DNA of 64,000 nt, taken from contig CAXIPT010000011.1 of assembly GCA_964030475.1 (NCBI GenBank), positions 1,995,780 to 2,059,779 on the forward strand. Reading direction: 5' to 3'. Made by a program: the position numbers and the translations under genes. Within the stretch, counting starts at the first letter, position 1. The number at the start of each line of letters is the position of its first letter. Source of the DNA: Tethya wilhelma (Eukaryota > Porifera > Demospongiae > Tethyida > Tethyidae). Under the pieces are notes generated by a model that saw nothing but the letters and a program-made list of their open reading frames with translations, did not search any database and was not told where the DNA came from. Shown here piece by piece: positions 1-12,245 of the stretch.

Positions 1-155
1 GTGTTTCCACAGAGAGAATTGAACTACACATGCGTAGGGAGCTTTTAAGTTGACAGATATAATGATAGTTTACCTGGCCATCCGGGGTGGGTAGTTGATT
101 CTTTTTCATGTATATACTCTTGTATTGACTCAGCTTGATTCCACGGTAACGAATC

Positions 156-156
<1 letters not shown>

Positions 157-209
<53 letters not shown>
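157..209. repeat. (GA)n microsatellite
   Basis: About 26 uninterrupted GA units. Open frames across it on either strand are repeat artefacts. Confidence 0.95.
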
Positions 210-212
<3 letters not shown>

Positions 213-430
213 ATGAAAAGCTTTCATATTCAACTTGCCATGCACAAACATCAAGCGTACAGCACAAAAACATTATAGCTTTACATGTCAACAGTTACTA
301 AGGTGCAACCATGGTATATAATATATCACTCTTAACTTCAGAAACTACACACTATAGCAATAAACGAAATCACACGCACTCAAGGAAAACTAATTAGACT
401 TTGTTTACCCAGTCACAACAGTTTACTTAC

Positions 431-903
431 GATTCTTCCACCAAGCTTTCCGTGAGTAAAAGGTCAAAGGGGAGCCTGGGAACAAGGCTAACAACATGCA
501 GTTGTGGAATTAGCACTAGAAAGAATCCCCAGCTGCCTGCTGCCAGACAGCTTAACTGGACATCTTTGTAAACAATTATCATCCACCGCCTGCCAAATAT
601 CATTCCATCACTCCTACTACCACTGCTTATAACACCACATAACATCAAATACCATAGCACACATACATAAACACACACACACAGTATACACACACATACA
701 GAGGGTCCCTGTGCAAACACACTTAAACACAAACCATTGCCACAAAGCTAAGTGAAAACTATGCACATCTCATTATCTTCTTGTAGGGCTGAGCAAGGTT
801 CATAATACCTGTGCCTCACTCCCCCACCTCCTGATAAGGGGCTATTAGGGTGGAAGCAATCAGGAGGGGTGGGAGGGACAGAGAGTGAGTTGGCAGAGGG
901 TGA
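431..903 (-). CDS. Candidate downstream exons of the MPND-like gene
   Basis: Minus-strand 903-809 reads as a Ser/Pro/Gly-rich linker between a CTGAGAG-type acceptor and a CAG|GTATTA donor. Minus-strand 475-431 lies between TTGTTCCCAG and GTAAGT. Joining them keeps an open frame (…VRH-R-LPFDLLLTESLVEES). That would suit the low-complexity, acidic linker between RAMA and MPN domains. No homology is visible, so these are splice-signal predictions only. Confidence 0.25.
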
Positions 904-1046
904 CTCTCAGAGATAGATGAAATATGTTGTATCGATCGGGTGCAGGAACGAGGGAGTATGTTTGCATGAAAACTTGAGAACGACAATTTTTTAAGTTTTG
1001 GAGATTTGTAGGATTACAGTTCTATGCTTCTTTTGCAATGCTGTCA

Positions 1047-1067
1047 CACACACACACACACACACGT

Positions 1068-1122
<55 letters not shown>
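1047..1122. repeat. (AC)n microsatellite
   Basis: Imperfect CA repeat with one GTG interruption, within the intronic part of the MPND-like gene. Confidence 0.95.
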
Positions 1123-1126
<4 letters not shown>

Positions 1127-2554
1127 AACCCGCCAGAGAAACAACAAAATTGACCTAAACACTTTGGAACCAAATAATATACCATTAACGCACATCCACA
1201 AGCTAGAAACTTACACTGTATACCAGCCTCTATAGGGATAGAGATTAAAGCAAACAAGCATTATGTCCATATACAGACACACATAGTGTATATAGTCATA
1301 ATAAATTATGTATGAATTGCAATCATTCGCACACTGTACACATGTTAATAAGGGTATGCTCTTCTGCTCACAATACTAGTTGACTACTTTAATATCTAGT
1401 ACAGCTGCAATCCAATTACATCATCAGTCATGTGTGTTTACATCACTATTTAGTGGATCTTGAGAGAAACTATAAAAGCTACTTAATATGCAGACACCCA
1501 TTCTCATCACCATGGTAACAGTTGGTTTCCCCTAAGGCACGATAAAAAAAGCGATATTAATTATTTAAATGGGGGTATGACTAATTAACGTCAGACAAGC
1601 AACAAGCTAGTTGCTTGCTACTAAGTTTGAAGAAGTTAAAAGTCACTCAAGGTTCAAAAAAATAGCTATAGATACTTGAAACATTAACACACTGGTAGCG
1701 TGTGATGTACATACACTTGAGAGACATACATTGCATACTAAAAGGTTTATGCAATAAGAAAAACATTCACACAATTCCAAACACCTTTCAAGGTAGCCAG
1801 AAAAAATACTTTTTACAATTTTGAGCACTAACAACCACCACCTCTCGCCATAACAAACACACATCAAACCAAAGAAGCCGCCGACAACATTCCCCGTGAG
1901 GCGTAATGAGGCTATCAAGTTAGCAGCTGTGTCTAATGGCGCCCGATGCGATGACACAAGGCTTGTTGGAGAGATGTGTAACTGTATGGACAGGGCTGGC
2001 CAAATACCCGACTCAATTTAGACAGGGCCTCTACCACCAGTGATGTCTGAATAGCTGAAAAATGTGCAAGTTGGTAGAATTCCACTGTGAGAATTACTGC
2101 ACCCATCGAGACTGGAAAGAATTTAACAAGTATAAGTTTAAGGATCGGAGAAATTAAATAATACTATAATATCATACAGCTCGAGTATATACAAACAGCT
2201 TTGAATAGCTACTAGAATTTTCAAAGTACTTTAATAAAACACTGCCCAGAGGACTACCTTGTCATAATCATGCTCTAATAACAATGCTGTACCAGAGTGT
2301 GTAGGTAGGGCTATGTAGGTTTTACGATACAAAATTAATGGAAAACATTTCCAAGAAGGAACCAAGCCATCTCTGGACAATTCAGAAGTTATTCTTTCTC
2401 AATGGTAGACAGTATAGGAGCCATTGAATACAAACCACTATCAGTGAAGAGCCAGAATACAATATCTGGTTTCTATGCACACAATTCTTCAATTGCCTGG
2501 CAGAAACACAACTATTATATAACCACATATAAAATATCGGACAGAAATTCATGG

Positions 2555-2639
2555 CACACACACACACGCACGCGCACGCACACACAGACACACACACGCA
2601 CACACACACACACACGCACACACACACACACACATACAC

Positions 2640-2680
<41 letters not shown>
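2555..2680. repeat. (AC)n microsatellite, interrupted
   Basis: A CA repeat of about 125 bp with scattered CG and CAT interruptions. It produces spurious Thr/His and Val/Cys frames on both strands. Confidence 0.95.
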
Positions 2681-2685
<5 letters not shown>

Positions 2686-2848
2686 GCTCAGCATTGACAA
2701 CTGAAAAGGGAAGAGAACATGGAAATCCTCTAGTACCAACAGCACATTGCAGCTTTGCTAGTAACATTGGTTCAAGTTACTTAACACAATGGGTAGAATT
2801 ATTAACACAACATTGTGCCATATTTGGATGTTAATTGTGTCAGCTTAC

Positions 2849-2990
2849 ATGTCCCCATCCAATGCCTGACTTGTGGTCGGGGTTGACATTGTTCTTGCAC
2901 TGAGAGGCCCAGGCATAAGGTGAGGAGAACTTTGAACCTTCCCACTGTATCAAGCCATCGGGTAATAGGTCTGCTTCACAGTGTTTTCCC

Positions 2991-3045
<55 letters not shown>

Positions 3046-3305
3046 CAATTCACTTTCTGCTTGTTGTGAACATCTAAACTCGCGCCTAAACCGGGCAAAT
3101 AATTAATAATGACGTAATAATGACAGCATAATTGTTGTACTCAACTAGTCAACAAACACACCGACAGACAAGCAATATTCAATGGATTCCCAGCGCTCAC
3201 CATGTAGTCAAACGTCAACACTTTCTCTCCCGGTGTCAATATACCCTCTTGGATGAGCGTGAACATAGACAGGCGTGATTTTCTTCCCGCTGTTCCAGAC
3301 GCCAT
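2849..3305 (-). CDS. MPND: MPND-like protein, 5' exons encoding a RAMA domain (partial)
   Basis: Two exons are clear: 3305-3201 (35 codons from ATG, starting MASGTAGRKSRLSMF) and 2989-2849 (47 codons, ending KSGIGWGH). Both are phase 0 with good GT/AG sites (GTGAGC donor, CTGTAG acceptor). Together they read like the RAMA domain of animal MPND: an L..G.L.PGE.VL start, then a C..DL.PDG.I.W stretch, SPYAWA, C and KSG.GW. RAMA domains occur in MPND and are thought to read DNA or nucleosome marks. The catalytic-type MPN/JAMM half would lie left of the window. Two weaker downstream exon candidates are 903-809 (Ser/Pro-rich, phase 2 at the end) and 475-431 (GTAAGT donor), which splice in frame with each other. 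The exon finishing the RAMA domain was not found. The acceptor of exon 2 abuts a (CT)n tract. Family call is from motif memory; confidence is high for RAMA and moderate for MPND. Confidence 0.75.
2993..3041. repeat. (GA)n microsatellite forming an acceptor tract
   Basis: In the sense of the minus-strand MPND-like gene this is (CT)n. It runs directly into the CTGTAG acceptor of exon 2 and so supplies its polypyrimidine tract. Confidence 0.9.
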
Positions 3306-3668
3306 CTTCAGAAAAAAATTTTTTTTTCTCCCCTGAGGCGACCACTTCCGGTTGGGTGTGGCATCACTCAGCTGGCCGGAAGTGATTCAAAGAACGTGTC
3401 CGACCACAAGCTAATTATTGCTGTAAGAAAAATCCACAACAATTTTAATAATTGTGCATTGTCTCAAAGTCAGCTTGATAAAACTTTCATGCCATCCCAA
3501 AAAGCACATATTTTAGTTTGCGTGTGAGTTGCTTTTTGAAGTACCAAGATTGGTAGCTGTGCAATTAGTGACAGACATTTCTACTAGTACTGAGTATAGT
3601 GACATGTACTGATCTGCAGAGTTGCTAAAGGTGGTCTGCTATAATTTATATAACAGCTCAAAATTATC

Positions 3669-4353
3669 ATGAAGTTTCTGTTGCGTCTGTGTCTCCCTTT
3701 ACTCAGTTGCTGTTGGCTACACGTTTGTCTACTGGAATCAGTCAGTGGAGAAAGTAGTAAGTCTTACAGTAGCTACTAGCTCTGCTGAAACTTACAATTT
3801 GGATATTAACTGCATGAATCCTTGCATGTACTAACTATGACTTGCATGTGTGTAGTGTGGTGTGCATGAGGACTGCCATGATCCATGTAAGATATCTTAC
3901 AGAAAGTTTTGGCTTTAGCTTGTCTGCATCAATCAGATAGACTTTCTCTTTACAATTAAACCTGTGGCACTGTTTGTATAGATTCAAGCCTTTGATGGAG
4001 GCAAAGTGCAGAACTAGAAGCCCAACTAACTTAATTGCCTCGGGTTATTTGTATGTACCAAAAGCTGTAGCTAAAATTAATGATGGTTATCTTTTGAGTT
4101 GACTCTGTGTGGTTTGACTCACTCTGCTAGCTAGCAGCTGTTCACTCCATCAATGAGCCTAAACCTTGCCATGAGGTTGGCACATTTTGGTTCCTCTGTA
4201 TACCAAAACCAATGAATATGGATAAAGTATTTTTGAAAAGCACTGCATGTATCACTGTACATATAGCCAGCGTGTGGTTGTTAGTAAAATGTTTAAGAAG
4301 ATAGCAAAGAGGGAATAATCAATGCATGGTGTTTTGTGTCCTGTTTTAAGTAT

Positions 4354-4396
<43 letters not shown>

Positions 4397-7300
4397 GGTA
4401 CCAATGCCAATGGTTGTCCAGATGAATATTCCTACACATACCAGCCACCCGAAGATCTAGTCTGCAATCCTTACATCAACAAAGTCCTCCTTTTGGACTG
4501 TGGAGCCACTGGCCCAGACATTGCAAGGATCCTATGGTACTTCTCCAATACAAGCACCATGAGCATTTACGATGAAGACACTGTGTTGATCAACGCAAAT
4601 AGTTCAAAGTATACACTAACACCGGTGTATAAAGATATTGAGAATGGAGTTAGAATAGAATTGACAGTGAATCTTTTGAACGAAGATGACGACATGGGAA
4701 GCTATTGGTGCAGAGCTATGCTGCACGACGGTCAGCTTCTCTCAATGAGTGGCTTCTTTGAGTTGCAATCCAGCGATATGTATCCTCCAAACTTCCCCTG
4801 TCCTCCAGCAAGTGTAAAGAATGCTGATATTCGTTGTGCCTCGATTTTCACCCCTGAAGCTACAACGGAACTTCCTTCCATGTCATCGTCGACCCTCCCA
4901 CCCTCCACTTTTCACACACCCTCACCCACTCCCACCACCACAGATAAAATAACCACCAGCGGAGATCTTTCCAACACAAACTCTCAAACTGACACAGCTA
5001 CAGAATCACCATCACTTGTCGAATCGTCTCAGTTTGTTCTCTATGCTGTGCTGGTCCTGGTTGGACTGTTAGGCATCGTGTGTATAGTACTGGTGCTAGT
5101 CATCCTGTTGCTATGCCGACGGAGATGCAGGAGAATAGGTCTCGAAGGTGAGTAGACAATCCAATTTCACTTTAGGCATGCATGATCCTTATGCAAAGAG
5201 AAGTTTATAGCTTACATTGCATGGTTCTAGGTTACTGAAATAATCATTTAAGACAGTTTAATTTTGCAGCATCTTGTAATGATGCTTTCCTAATAGGATA
5301 AGCTTAGACAAAAACTTAATTGGTTTAGTTTAATTGCAGGGTGTATATAGATTACCTCTTTAATGCATAATGAAATTGCACTGGCATTTCCTACTGGTAA
5401 ATCAGTCCAGATGCATGCATGCTTAGGCAATGAAATACATATTGCTTTCAGTTGGGAAGAGTCTCCGTCCTTGCAAGAGTGCATGTATGGATGGATGTAA
5501 GAGAATTGGATTGGATTTGAAGTGTGAAGGAGTAGAGCAGCTGTCACTGAGTATTGTGACACCATTAACACCATTGTAATGCAACCACATGTGACAAAAA
5601 GATGCACTGATCTTTCAACAATAGTCTCACAATGTTTGATTGCATGCACTTGTGTTTCGAATATTGAAAAGTTCTATTGAAACTTAAAATGTGCATTGTA
5701 TTTTACATGTTCTAGGTTCCGAAAACAAAGAATCTGCTTTTGAACAGCTTTCAAATCAGTAAGTCCATTGTGTGAGAAAAAAAGACTACATTTGTATTAA
5801 TGTAGGTTCATATGTTAAGGTGTGTTCATAGCTCGAGATTCATACCGTACGTGTGCGTAGTTTGGTTTTTGTGCTTATATAGTGCTTATAGTTTTCCATC
5901 CAATTGCATGTTTCTTTGAATTGAGCTCATTCAATCCCTGAATATTGATTGTATCCTGGTGTTGGGAATAAGGTCAATTGGCAATAATAAATTCACAGTA
6001 ATAATTCACATGTCATAATCTAGTTTAGTTTTCATTCCATAATGGGGTGATCTGCTTGTAGGTATAGCTACTTCCAATTGCACTCTGTGTGTGTCACTAG
6101 CTGTGCATATATTATCTCAATGTGGCTTTGTATTGGCTGGTTGCTGCAAAGAATGTTAATGGGTTGACCAGTTTATTTTGTAGCATTGGCCAGTGTGTAT
6201 TGTCACTTCCCTTGGGTTAATTGCTGCATGTTAATAATGTTGATTGGAAATATTATTCATGAGTTATAATAACCCTATAGAGGCCTTTACATCCCATGAG
6301 AAAATTGAGATTATCAATATATAATTGTCATAATTAATCAAAGTATGCTTGAGGGAGTAGCTTTAATTAACTGCCTGTCAACATTGACATGAAAAGGAGC
6401 ACCATAGCATTCTGAACAATGTTCATTTGCAATCTAATGTCAATTTGCACGCTAATAATTGATGTTAGCAAGTAGTAGTGACTGTGTTGAGAAGTTTCAT
6501 CCCAATTGTCTACACCTGCGTCTTCATTGTGACAGGAATGCATTCCTCTGTGTAACTCTATTATGACGTGTCCAAGATAATGTATTCAAATCTTTAGCAG
6601 ACCAACTGGACTGGCCAAGAAATAGTGACGTACAGTCATTTGCCAAATTTTCTAGCTTCATGTGCCCAGAGGATTGATACATGCATGTGTATGGGGCTGA
6701 TAGTATACACTAGGCTGCATGGATGGGTCAAGTTTGATAGTGTAACCATTATTACCACAGCAACAGTAAAGGAAGTGGAGTGGAGAACTACAGCCAAGGC
6801 TTAACTTGGAGCTGTGTATAAGAATGTTTATGTTTTTCTTGGAGTTAAAATTCAAACGTTAAAATTCAAACTTGGCTCATATCTAAGAATCTGAGTATTA
6901 TATTTGTTGTTTGTTGTTGTTTTCAAAACTGCTATATAGCTCAGAGTTAATAACTGATCCTTGCATTGTTTCTGTCTCTTGTGGACAGTGTGTTCTCACT
7001 GTGTGAAAAAGTGGCCATTATTGGCTAAGCTTTCATGCATGCATGCATGGGTAAGTTTTGGGGGTGGAGTGGGAAACTATATTAGCTTGAAGCTGTGCCA
7101 TGTGTGTGAATAATGTTTACATTTCTCCTAGAGTTGAAATTCAAATTTAACTCAGATCCGTGAATTTGCGAAGAAAACAAGAGAAAACAACTTTTTGTCA
7201 GATGGTCCATGCATTGTTTCCATCCCATGTGCTCATTGTATCCTCCACTGTGTGAGTAACTTGTGTATGTGTGCAGGTTAGTCTGTTCCTGCACAGATCA

Positions 7301-10300
7301 CCTTACCTGTGGTAGACTAATCAGTGTCTCTAAAATTACATTACCACCTCAAAGTTTACCTAGCACTCTGTTTATCAATAGGATGAGAGACTCTCTTTCT
7401 CTATGCGCTCCACAAAAGACTGAGAGCTCAATAGGTTTTGAACACTTGAAAAAGATGGCTATCTCTACATGCACTTATCTTAGCTCATGATAGTATTCAG
7501 GTTACAGAAAGGCTGGACTGACTCAGATAATGTTCACAGTTGGTGCTTGCCTTTGTGTGGTGAATGTCTTACTCTACACACATCAATAGGCCTCTTCTAT
7601 AGGAGATTTGAAATACTGGTCTATATGGGAATATGGTGAATTGCTTTTCAGCTTTCTTTTGTTACACATAATCTTACAAAAGCACATAATGTAATTGGGC
7701 TTATAAATCTTGCTTATAGTCATTTGAATTCATGCTGAACCATTTTATAAGCATATATACAATCATGCATGCTCTACTCTCAACTATAGCTTGCTAGGTG
7801 TAATAGCGAAGTATTCACGAATAATGCTAAGTGTTAAGAATCCAATTGACCTTTTATTATTATTATTATTAATATTCATGAAGGTCACTCTCCCCATATC
7901 ATTATATTGTGCAAATTGCTGTTTGAAGTATAAATTTGCTGCTAAAATTGATTTTGTCAGATCATAAGCTAGCCGCACATGCATACTCATTTTTTTTTTT
8001 ACTAAAAAATATCCCCCCATAATTGTAGTTAACTTTGTAGCCGCATATCAATGAAAATGGCTCATTCAAAACTTGTCTCAACAACAATTCTTGGAATGAA
8101 GCTAAAAAGCAGCGATTTGCTCAGAAGTCCACTATATGAACGCTCATTGAATTAGGGTACGGCGGTTCTGTACCCTTAAGTATTTATGGTTTGACTTGAG
8201 AAGCAGAGTACATACTTTTAAAAGCCTTAAACCGATTATGGCAAAGAGTTAATTGGTAAGTGTTTTTACACCACATGTGCAGCTGTTTACAGAGAAAGAT
8301 ACACTGCAGTACATGCACGCAGAGTGTTTTTCCACATTTTAATAATTGAGTTATGTATGCATACTGGGCTATTGGTATGACTTTTGGCCACCATTTGGAA
8401 GGTTTTGTTAACTTTTTGGAAGTGGTTGTTTTGATTGTGTGGGATACTTGGTTTGAGGTGAAGTCCACTGTTGACATAGACAGGTCACCACTCATGATCA
8501 GCTGTGCTCAGTATGTGCGTGTGCACATGTGTTCGAGGGCACGCATAGCTCTCTATTTGGTTTATATGCCTGCCTACAACTCCAACCAACAACCACAGCC
8601 AGGAAAAGATGGAGAGTATTACTGCGATGCTAATCAAATTGGTGGAACCTACTGCCCAGAAATGGACGTCATACACTAGTCTACCTACTTGTAATATGAC
8701 TGTATGCACGATAAGTATAGTATTGTGTTAATGGTATAGAGTTGGATCCAGGACGTGATGTTGTTTGTATTGCCAGCATGGGAGAAGAATGTGTGGTCCC
8801 TTGTTATAGTTAACTTCATGTCTCTTGTGTTTCATGTAGCGAATTTGATCACTGCAATTACCTTGTAACTCAATATTTGCTGTTGATACACGTATATAAC
8901 ATTGTTTATCAATAGTTATAAAAATAATAAGAAAAAAAAGGAATAAAACTATAATAGTTTTGTAACAATATTGCTACAAAAGTTTAATATAAATACTATG
9001 ATATAAAAACCAAAAAATTATTTCCTATAGTAGTCAAAAATTATTTGTCCTCCTTTTCCCCCCTACAGAAGTGACATGGCGCTGATAAACTTCAAGAGGA
9101 ACAATGACTCTCCATTCCATCCCGACGTCTCCCTGCAAATCCCAAGCAGCCGCACCACATCTGGAGACTACGCCGAGATCGGTCCCGTCCTCATGACCCT
9201 ACACTCACAGAGCAACAGCAATAGCAGTAATGGAGGTCACAGCAATAGTGTCAGTCCACCCCTACCTGCACCACCACCAGGTCAAGCTCACAACTATTCA
9301 GAAATCCGTCAGCTCCTTCCTCACTCCAACGTCACCCTGCCTCCCATTCCACAACAGAACAGCACCACTGCAGCAGCCAGTGCAGGTAGCATGAGCCTCG
9401 TCGATCCCTACCACATAACAGGCTACGAAAATCCCTACGATGTTCCCGTGCTACCAAGAGAACAGCAACAGCAGCGACAGCAACAACCACCACAACAGGT
9501 TTCTCCTCATCAGTCCCCTCTTGTCCCCCTCCCTCCAGCACCACCATTGTCTCCCAGTAGTGTAGAGTCAGTTGATTCCTCACACCACGTGAGCAGCAGT
9601 AGGAGGACACACGATTATCAGATACTAGAGAGGATGTTACCTGTTCGTCACGAACCTGGGGATACGATCTCTGAGAGCAGTAGCTTCTCCACACCTCCTC
9701 TTAGTCCTCATAACTACCACACTCTTGAAGACGAACAAGTATCACAAGACTTCAGTCAACCTGCCACCTCTTCTTCTCTACCTACTAGCCCTATGTCACC
9801 TGACTTTGAGCACCAGTCACGTGACTCTGTACAGCTGTCATGTGATTCGATTGAGGTTAGCGGTCCGAATAGGCTGCCAACTATACCAGAACACCCGTAC
9901 AACATTTCAGAAGAAGATCTTCCAAGTGCCTTGGAAGATGACGAAGAGGAAGAAAATGAAACTCCAGTGAAATTTGAACCAACACCTACACCAACAAAGA
10001 CCACAAAGCACTCTTCGATTGCAGTCGGTAGAAGTGATATTGTCACACCAAGTTATACCGATCCAGAGCTCTCGGAAGGACTAGCAGTAGCTGATGGCTT
10101 TACGGAAACCTCCAAAGACACTGATGAACAAGAGTACGACCGACTGATAGATCCTACCCATCTTTACCACATCCTAGAACACTCTACAAAACATCCGAGA
10201 CTGCACGAACTAGCAAACAGAAGTTACAGCCAATTAGAACCCAACAAACAAGCAAGAGCTTCAGGAGTGACCTCAATAGGTAAGGGTCATCGACTTCAAA

Positions 10301-10860
10301 TGCAGTTCCACAATCCTCACATTGATAGAATGACGGCCGATTCACCAACATCTGACTCTAGCATTGACGAGGACAAGGACATTTTTGACGACCCCCAGTA
10401 TCAAGTGAGTCCACTCAAAAGGAGGAAGCCCCCTCTAATTAGATCGAACAGTGATTCAAGTGGCCATATACCAAGACACATCAACTCCACTAAGGTCGTT
10501 CATCCACCACGGAGCGGCTTGAACATTGACAAGGATGTTGGTGAATGCAGTGCTGTGTCATCATCAGATCTTACAAAGTATCGTGGCGATTACGAACGAG
10601 ATCCTAGCTATATGCTACAACTCAAGAAGAAAGCCAGTAGAGACAGCTGTGGAGATCTCGATGGAGTGACTCAAGATACCGTTAGTATGCACGAAGATTC
10701 AGGTTTCTTGACGTTCAGTGGATCATCAAGTCCAGTAAACTGCCGGCATAACTTGAACCCAAGAAGAGGCTCTTTGCCAGACCTTCCTCATGTTTATCAA
10801 GCATTGGAGGCTTCCACTTTGAACTGTTTACAGCCTTATGAGAGATTACAGAAAAAGTAA
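3669..10860 (+). CDS. Single-Ig transmembrane receptor with long ITAM-bearing, Tyr-motif-rich tail
   Basis: Four exons: 3669-3756, 4398-5147, 5716-5758 and 9069-10860 (stop at 10858-10860). Splice phases 1, 1 and 2 match at every junction, giving 890 residues. A hydrophobic signal peptide (about 1-28) precedes one V-like Ig domain: C64, W76 and a DMGSYWC motif ending at C134. A Ser/Thr/Pro stalk with mucin-like composition follows (about 165-240), then a 28-residue membrane helix (242-269) closed by RRRCRR. The cytoplasmic tail of ~620 residues is mostly one intronless exon. It holds nine YxxL/I motifs (Y328, 370, 477, 510, 650, 660, 680, 870, 884). Y650/Y660 form a YxxL-x6-YxxL ITAM preceded by acidic residues. 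A YENPYDVP block (Y413/Y417) fits Grb2- and Crk-type SH2 sites, and proline-rich stretches fit SH3 binding. This suggests a cell-surface receptor signalling through Src/Syk-type kinases. I recognise no named orthologue. The first intron ends in a (CA)n tract. Confidence 0.85.
4353..4394. repeat. (AC)n microsatellite at a 3' splice site
   Basis: CA repeat ending 3-4 bases before the AAAG|GT acceptor of receptor exon 2. Confidence 0.95.
5759..9068 (+). other. Large third intron of the Ig receptor gene
   Basis: 3.3 kb bounded by GTAAGT and CCTACAG. It holds no convincing additional receptor exon. It contains a stray protein-like fragment at 8539-8679 (separate entry), a degenerate local duplication (segments with TTAAAATTCAAA and GCATTGTTTC near 6780-6990 and 7080-7230) and AT-rich sequence. 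Confidence 0.6.
8539..8679 (+). pseudogene. Orphan exon-like fragment, secreted Cys-containing protein (GH7-like?)
   Basis: The plus frame has an exon-quality stretch with the order YMPAYN, PGKDGEYYCDAN, GGTYC and PEMDVIH, then a stop. The C-x-EMD(I/V) arrangement recalls the catalytic strand of family-7-type glycoside hydrolases (CCxEMDIWEAN), but the match is short and from memory. It lies inside the receptor's third intron on the same strand. No start, signal peptide or continuing exon is seen, and inclusion in the receptor would truncate the tail. Likely a decayed or inserted exon. Confidence 0.35.
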
Positions 10861-11240
10861 ATGAATTGCACATGGCCATGCATGGTTGTAGTGTTCGGCT
10901 TCATTCTGTGACTGCTGGCTTTGTTCATGCAGTTTCTTATTGTTTCTGGGGGGTTGTTGTTTTTTGTTGTTTTTTTGTTGTTTTTTTTTCTCAATTTATT
11001 CACATTTATACTTGTTACTATTATTATTATAACTAATGCTTGTTTATTGAGTAATTCATCTTGTGTATTGACTTGCTTCCAGTGGAATATTAATTGTAGT
11101 ATTGTTGTTATAATGAAATCCGAAATTATTGTTGCATGCAGGATTGTCCTCTCTAACACACGCATGCGCAGTTATCTAAGCACGTGTCAGGGAAAAATAA
11201 TTTGCGCGGCTGAACCAGTAACCAGGAGTTTGATATCAGT
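10861..11240. other. Intergenic gap with T-rich tract
   Basis: 380 bp between the receptor stop and the next start. It includes T-rich sequence (about 10935-11000) and ends in the presumed promoter of the first ubiquitin-ART gene. Confidence 0.6.
11162..11189 (+). promoter_or_regulatory. NRF-1-like plus E-box module upstream of Ub-ART copy 1
   Basis: GCATGCGCAG (half of an NRF-1 palindrome) is followed about 8 bases later by AAGCACGTGTCA, which contains the E-box CACGTG. It lies about 50-80 bp before the ATG at 11241. The same pair, with similar spacing, precedes the second copy (12703-12730), while most of the surrounding upstream sequence has diverged. Confidence 0.5.
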
Positions 11241-12245
11241 ATGGCATCAGCAGCAGTCAGCCTTAGTGGTCTTTTGGCTTCTGCCTTCTCCTCTGCTACT
11301 GACACCACCGTCCTCACCTATGACCAGTACAAGAAGATGGATAAAGAAGAAGAAAAGAAAAAACTACGTCAAACTTACTTTCAATCACTGGACATTGATC
11401 AGCTGTTCAAAGCAAGTCAACTCCGAGGTCTAATTGGTGATAGACCAGAGTATAAGTCCGAGAGTGGCCAGTTTCAAGTCTACATCAAGACGTTGACTGG
11501 GAGGACACTAAGTGTGGTAGCAGGCCATGGTGATCTCGTAGAAGATCTAAAAGGCAAGATACAAGACAAAGAAGGCATCCCACCAGATCACCAAAGACTG
11601 ATTTTTGATGGAAAACAGATGGAAGATGGACGCATGCTCTTGGATTACAATGTGCAAATGGAAAACACTGTTCATTTGGTTATCCGATTGCGTGGTGGAG
11701 GAGGACCCCCTGTGTTCTACATCGATGATTCACTTCTTGACCGTAAGTTCGACTACGACTTTACGGGAAAAGTTGACAATGGCAAAAAGTATTACCGAGG
11801 TGGGTACGAGTACTCTCGACCTTACGGTTGGAAACGTTTCGCTATCAAAGTCCTGGGAAGGTTTGACGATGACAAGTGGCTTGGGAAGATTGGTAATCGA
11901 TCAAGATCCTCAGATGGTGAGTGGCCAGTGTCTTATCATGGGACAGGGAAGAGTGCTACTGGAAGCATAGCTCAAGATGGCTACCTGCTGAGCAAAGGGA
12001 AGAGATTCAAGTTTGGCGAGGGAATATACTCCACACCTTCTATCACTGTGGCTCAGAAATATGCCTTGCCCTTCATCCACGAAGGAAAGAGGTACAAGTT
12101 GGTGTTTCAGAATCGTGTTTGCCCAACTGATATTAAAGTTATCGACGGAAAGACGACTGGTGTTGGAGAGTACTGGGTGACAACACACGAATCGAATGTT
12201 CGTCCTTATGGCATCTGTGTGCGACAAGTGTCAAGGAGTAAATGA
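11241..12245 (+). CDS. Ubiquitin-like / PARP-like ADP-ribosyltransferase fusion, copy 1
   Basis: Intronless, 334 residues. Residues 1-77 are a novel, partly helical N-terminus ([18 protein letters not shown]). Residues 78-153 align without gaps to ubiquitin and end in RLRGG. Relative to ubiquitin the L8, I44, H68, V70 patch is kept, K6, 27, 29, 33 and 48 are kept, K11 is Arg and K63 is Met. Residues 157-334 form a compact domain with SYHGTG (H233), GEGIYSTP (Y263) and GEYWV (E310). These match in order and spacing the H-Y-E triad of PARP-type ADP-ribosyltransferases (HGS, GIYFA, NEYIV in PARP1). Predicted role: an ADP-ribosyltransferase tethered to a ubiquitin module that a deubiquitinase could release after GG. 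I recall similar fusions in some fungi, unverified. Its tandem paralogue starts 555 bp downstream. Confidence 0.8.
   Translation: MASAAVSLSGLLASAFSSATDTTVLTYDQYKKMDKEEEKKKLRQTYFQSLDIDQLFKASQLRGLIGDRPEYKSESGQFQVYIKTLTGRTLSVVAGHGDLVEDLKGKIQDKEGIPPDHQRLIFDGKQMEDGRMLLDYNVQMENTVHLVIRLRGGGGPPVFYIDDSLLDRKFDYDFTGKVDNGKKYYRGGYEYSRPYGWKRFAIKVLGRFDDDKWLGKIGNRSRSSDGEWPVSYHGTGKSATGSIAQDGYLLSKGKRFKFGEGIYSTPSITVAQKYALPFIHEGKRYKLVFQNRVCPTDIKVIDGKTTGVGEYWVTTHESNVRPYGICVRQVSRSK

Noticed and set aside
95..301. Open frames through (GA)n and (AC)n tracts (also near 1000-1250, 2380-2770, 18526-18750, 40438-40790)
   Set aside because: Composition is purely the microsatellite; no start context, splice sites or homology.
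1213..1227. 15-nt microexon AGGCTGGTATACAGT between AG and GTAAGT for the MPND-like gene
   Set aside because: Splice signals look good but it does not keep the RAMA frame or sequence with its neighbours.
1957..2120. Possible exon with VEFYQLAHFSAIQT frame
   Set aside because: No match to the expected MPND order and stops soon after; splice context weak.
9332..10046. Antisense and out-of-frame ORFs over the receptor tail exon
   Set aside because: They are shadows of a long, biased coding exon; the plus frame has the Tyr motifs and splice phase.
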